DNA of 64,000 nt from JAADHX01 sp964569385 (GTDB lineage Bacteria > Actinomycetota > Acidimicrobiia > Acidimicrobiales > Poriferisodalaceae). The stretch lies in the NCBI GenBank assembly GCA_964569385.1, contig CAZMUM010000030.1, positions 1-64,000 of the forward strand, given 5' to 3'. The translations under genes and the position numbers were made by a program. Every line of letters starts with the position of its first letter. Positions within the stretch are counted from its first letter, which is position 1. The notes below the pieces were generated by a model. That model ran no database searches, was not told the DNA's origin, and saw only the letters and a list, made by a program, of their open reading frames with translations. Shown here piece after piece: positions 61,419 to 64,000 of the stretch.

Positions 61419-62390
61419 ATGCAAACCCCATTCAAGTCTTCATCAGCCTCGCCCGTGGTCGAGGTTCGCAACCTCACCAAGTCCTACGGCCACATAACCG
61501 CCGTCGACGACCTCTCCTTTGATGTTCCTAGCGGCCAGGTCGTTGGCCTTCTCGGACCCAACGGCGCTGGCAAGACGACCGCCATGAAGATGCTGATGGG
61601 GTTAGTTGCTCCGACATCGGGCTCAGCATCGTTACTTGGAGCCGACACGAGGTCAGTCGAGTTTGCCCACACCGTTCGCAGGGTTGGTTCTCTGATCGAG
61701 GCACCGGCACTGTATGACCGGCTTAGCGCTCGCCAGAACCTCGACCTGCAAGCGCTGGCGTTGGGAGTTACCAGCGGGAGCGACCGCATCAACGAGCTCC
61801 TAGACCTTGTCGATTTGGTTGACCGCGCCAACGACAAGGCTGGGACGTTTTCGCTTGGCATGAAACAACGGCTCGGGATAGCTATCGCCATGATCGGAAA
61901 CCCTGAGATCGTCATTCTCGACGAACCCGCCAATGGTCTCGACCCGGCCGGAATCGTCGAGATACGCAACCTGCTCAAAAGACTTCCAACGATGGGCACC
62001 ACAGTTCTTGTGTCCTCGCATCAACTAGCCGAAGTCCAACAGGCTTGTGATCGCCTGGTCATTTTGGCGAACGGCAGGCTCATCGCCGAGGGAAACACCG
62101 CCGAGATTCTGGCCTCGCACCAGACCACCGATGTAGAGGTTCGGTTACACCCGGACGACTTAGCCGCGGCCGCAACACGATTGACCCACCTGTCGCTCAG
62201 CACGGCGAATGGGTCTGGCCCCTCTGAGCTCGTGGTGTCGCTTCCAGACACATGGACGCCGCGAGACCTCAACCGAGAACTTGCCGAAGCTGGTATCTAC
62301 GCCGAACGTCTCGCCCTCAGAACCGTGAGCCTCGAAGCCGCATTCCTCGAAATGACGGCACCGCCAGCACCAACCGAGGCACCGGCATGA
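61419..62390 (+). CDS. ABC exporter ATPase (BcrA/CcmA-type)
   Basis: A 323-aa ATPase: Walker A LLGPNGAGKTTAMKMLMGLV, GSLIEAPALYDRLSARQNLD after the Q-loop region, signature FSLGMKQRLGIAIAMIGNPE, Walker B IVILDEPANGLDPAGIVEIR and H-loop LVSSHQLAEVQQACDRLVIL. The SLIEAPALY segment is typical of bacitracin/lantibiotic-type exporters (BcrA). The C-terminal 90 residues form an accessory domain. Its TGA overlaps the permease ATG. It is divergent from the two-component operon, a layout common for cell-envelope stress or antibiotic-resistance modules. Confidence 0.9.
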   Translation: MQTPFKSSSASPVVEVRNLTKSYGHITAVDDLSFDVPSGQVVGLLGPNGAGKTTAMKMLMGLVAPTSGSASLLGADTRSVEFAHTVRRVGSLIEAPALYDRLSARQNLDLQALALGVTSGSDRINELLDLVDLVDRANDKAGTFSLGMKQRLGIAIAMIGNPEIVILDEPANGLDPAGIVEIRNLLKRLPTMGTTVLVSSHQLAEVQQACDRLVILANGRLIAEGNTAEILASHQTTDVEVRLHPDDLAAAATRLTHLSLSTANGSGPSELVVSLPDTWTPRDLNRELAEAGIYAERLALRTVSLEAAFLEMTAPPAPTEAPA

Positions 62391-63202
62391 CCGTCGCATC
62401 CCACATCTCGCCATCCCCCTCACTATCTAGCAATCCCAAATCAACCAACCTTCACAGCCCAGAAAGACCATCCAATATGTTGAGAGCTGAGCTATACAAG
62501 ATTCGCACCCACCGCACACCGGCTGTGCTGACGAGCGTCCTTGCCCTTGGAGTGCTCATTCCGTCAGCCGTTTTGCTCTGGTACAGCCCTGCCAATACGA
62601 CGGCATACACCAGCATCTACTCCACCATCTTCGCGATTCTTACAGTACTTCTGGGGATCGTATTCGGAGGGTGGATTCTCGGCACCGAGTACCGTCAGGA
62701 CACGGTCAAACGAATGCTCACTGCTGAGTCGCGACGGGGTCGAGCCCTAGCTTCGAAGGCCGTTGTTGGCGCTGGAGCGATGACCACGGTCATGGCCGCC
62801 ACGGCTGTCGTTGGTTATGCAGCGGCCAGATTGGTCGGCTCGCTCAACGATGTCGCGGTTGGCTTCGAAGGCCGAGCCCTTCTGGGGTATGGAGTGGCGG
62901 CACTTTTAAGCGCCATCACCGCATTTGGCCTGTCGGCTCTAACTCGCAGCGACTCCTTTGCCATGATCGGGACCATCGCGATGGTGCTGGTTCTTGACCC
63001 GCTATTGAGCATCGTCCCTCGGATCGGCAAGTACAGCTACGGCAATGCGGTTGGTGTTGTCACCGAGCAGATTCAAGGGGCAACCAGCGGGTTTGGCGAG
63101 CCAGCAACAACCTCGCTCACCGTTGCCATCATCACGTTGGCAGCCTGGTTAACAGCGAGCACTGTTGCAGGCGCCCTGGCGTTCGCCAAACGAGACGTCT
63201 AA
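62387..63202 (+). CDS. ABC exporter permease (ABC2/BcrB-type)
   Basis: A 271-aa protein. A non-hydrophobic Ser/Pro-rich N-terminus of about 30 residues precedes MLRAELYKIRTHRTPAVLTS, which looks like a normal permease start (ATG 62477). Six membrane segments follow, including ILTVLLGIVFGGWILGTEYR with DTVKRMLTAESRRGRALASK, typical of BcrB/ABC2 permeases. ATG 62387 is given because it overlaps the ATPase stop; ATG 62477 is a real alternative. Confidence 0.85.
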   Translation: MTVASHISPSPSLSSNPKSTNLHSPERPSNMLRAELYKIRTHRTPAVLTSVLALGVLIPSAVLLWYSPANTTAYTSIYSTIFAILTVLLGIVFGGWILGTEYRQDTVKRMLTAESRRGRALASKAVVGAGAMTTVMAATAVVGYAAARLVGSLNDVAVGFEGRALLGYGVAALLSAITAFGLSALTRSDSFAMIGTIAMVLVLDPLLSIVPRIGKYSYGNAVGVVTEQIQGATSGFGEPATTSLTVAIITLAAWLTASTVAGALAFAKRDV

Positions 63203-63240
63203 ACAGCGGAAGTCACCGCCGAGCCGGTAGGCAAGGCCGA

Positions 63241-63963
63241 TCAAATGAATAACACTTTGGCCATGGCCCCGATGGCGGCCACCGCACAGACCGACAAAAT
63301 GATCGGTCTGAGCCGGTGGTCGAAGTAAGGAATGATCAGCCGTGCGGTCGCTGCACCCGCAAGGCCAAACGGGACCAAGGCCAGGCCAGTTCGAATGTCG
63401 ATCGACTCGACGTTGCCTGTAGCGGCTAGAACGACAATCGCGATTGGCGCCCCGGTGAGAGCCAGGGTGCTCACAGTGGCCCGAAGCGCCGGGCCATCGC
63501 TTCGTTGATACAACAAACCCATCGGCGGGCCCCCGATCGACACCGCAGCCCCAAACAACGACGATACCGAACCAGCTACGAACAGGGTCCTGGGGGTCCG
63601 AGCAACCTCAGGGGCCCACAGGCTGAGCACGATTGCAGCCAGAACCACCGTTCCGCCCGCCAATGCGATCACATCGTGATCAAGCGCCGCCAACAACCCA
63701 ACGGCTCCAGCCAGACCAATTGGGCGACCAGCCACGAACCACCGAACTTCAGACCACTTGGCGTGGCCACGGTTCGAAACGGCGATCAGGACTGTGCTGA
63801 AAGTGGCAACGATGAGCATCGACTGAGGCAACAGTTCGGGCTCGACGAGCACGAGTACCGGAAACGAAACAATGACGGCTCCGAATCCGAGGATGCCCTG
63901 AACGATCGCGCCAACAAACACGGCAGTCGCGACAATAACGAAAGCCCAACCTACGATGAGCAC
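63241..63963 (-). CDS. TauE/SafE-family membrane permease
   Basis: A 240-aa protein with about eight hydrophobic segments. AIVQGILGFGAVIVSFPVLV and, in the second half, LFGAAVSIGGPPMGLLYQ are the paired glycine-rich motifs of the TauE/SafE (DUF81) family, linked to export of sulfite, sulfonate-derived or other small anions. GTG 63963 is the likely start. The frame stays open to the window edge without another good start codon, so the upstream end is slightly uncertain. Confidence 0.85.
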   Translation of the reverse strand: MLIVGWAFVIVATAVFVGAIVQGILGFGAVIVSFPVLVLVEPELLPQSMLIVATFSTVLIAVSNRGHAKWSEVRWFVAGRPIGLAGAVGLLAALDHDVIALAGGTVVLAAIVLSLWAPEVARTPRTLFVAGSVSSLFGAAVSIGGPPMGLLYQRSDGPALRATVSTLALTGAPIAIVVLAATGNVESIDIRTGLALVPFGLAGAATARLIIPYFDHRLRPIILSVCAVAAIGAMAKVLFI

Positions 63964-64000
63964 CCAGACCCCCGACCGCCAGACAAGACGCTCAATCGTA

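Overview
The window looks like a scaffold from an actinobacterium, most likely of the Acidimicrobiia. The DNA is GC-rich with many GTG starts. A gcvH-garA-merR-DUF151-merR gene series matches the mycobacterial Rv1826-Rv1830 order as I remember it. Many promoters place a TANNNT -10 box only 6-7 nt from the start codon, which implies leaderless mRNAs. Two protein families that I associate with Acidimicrobiia recur: a small LMELLPP coiled-coil protein and a 'GYW..DGGVFAFGDA' repeat domain. A run of exactly 100 N inside recD shows this is a draft or metagenome assembly. I saw no rRNA, tRNA, CRISPR array or transposase.

Layout: (1) 1-13,008 is a DNA-end-processing island. A YhaN/SbcC-like ATPase, cut by the left edge, and its SbcD/YhaO-like nuclease partner diverge from a tightly overlapping recC-recB-recD operon. 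(2) 13,105-23,450 is accessory and decaying. It holds a truncated Eco57I-like DNA methyltransferase, a truncated and frameshifted repeat-domain protein, an ArsR-type regulator with an MFS exporter, a SecD-like lipoprotein, and several copies of the small coiled-coil family, some intact and some broken. (3) 23,067-34,065 is a 10.5-kb block holding a 2,154-aa surface protein and a secreted nuclease/5'-nucleotidase. It is bracketed by two 241-bp direct repeats, each encoding a 60-aa membrane protein. (4) 34,196-45,716 holds msrB and then the conserved minus-strand series pgsA-gcvH-garA-merR-DUF151-(...)-merR. A type VII secretion-like block (EccC-like ATPase, WXG-like protein, small helical protein, 842-aa candidate substrate) is wedged into this series. 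(5) 45,769-63,963 is mostly housekeeping: acetyltransferase, SRAP protein, YceI, sucrase/ferredoxin-like protein, MFS, a PhnDCEE-type transporter, myo-inositol-phosphate synthase, LysR, GMC oxidoreductase, a NarL-type two-component system divergent from a BcrA-type ABC exporter, and a TauE permease.

The most interesting parts are the coiled-coil/propeller neighbourhood at 14-34 kb and the type VII-like insertion. In the first, three paralogous leaders share a hairpin that buries the Shine-Dalgarno sequence, and three unrelated surface proteins carry the same six-repeat C-terminal domain. In the second, a cluster of CG-rich palindromes flanks the inserted block. All functional calls are from reading motifs by eye; no database search was run.
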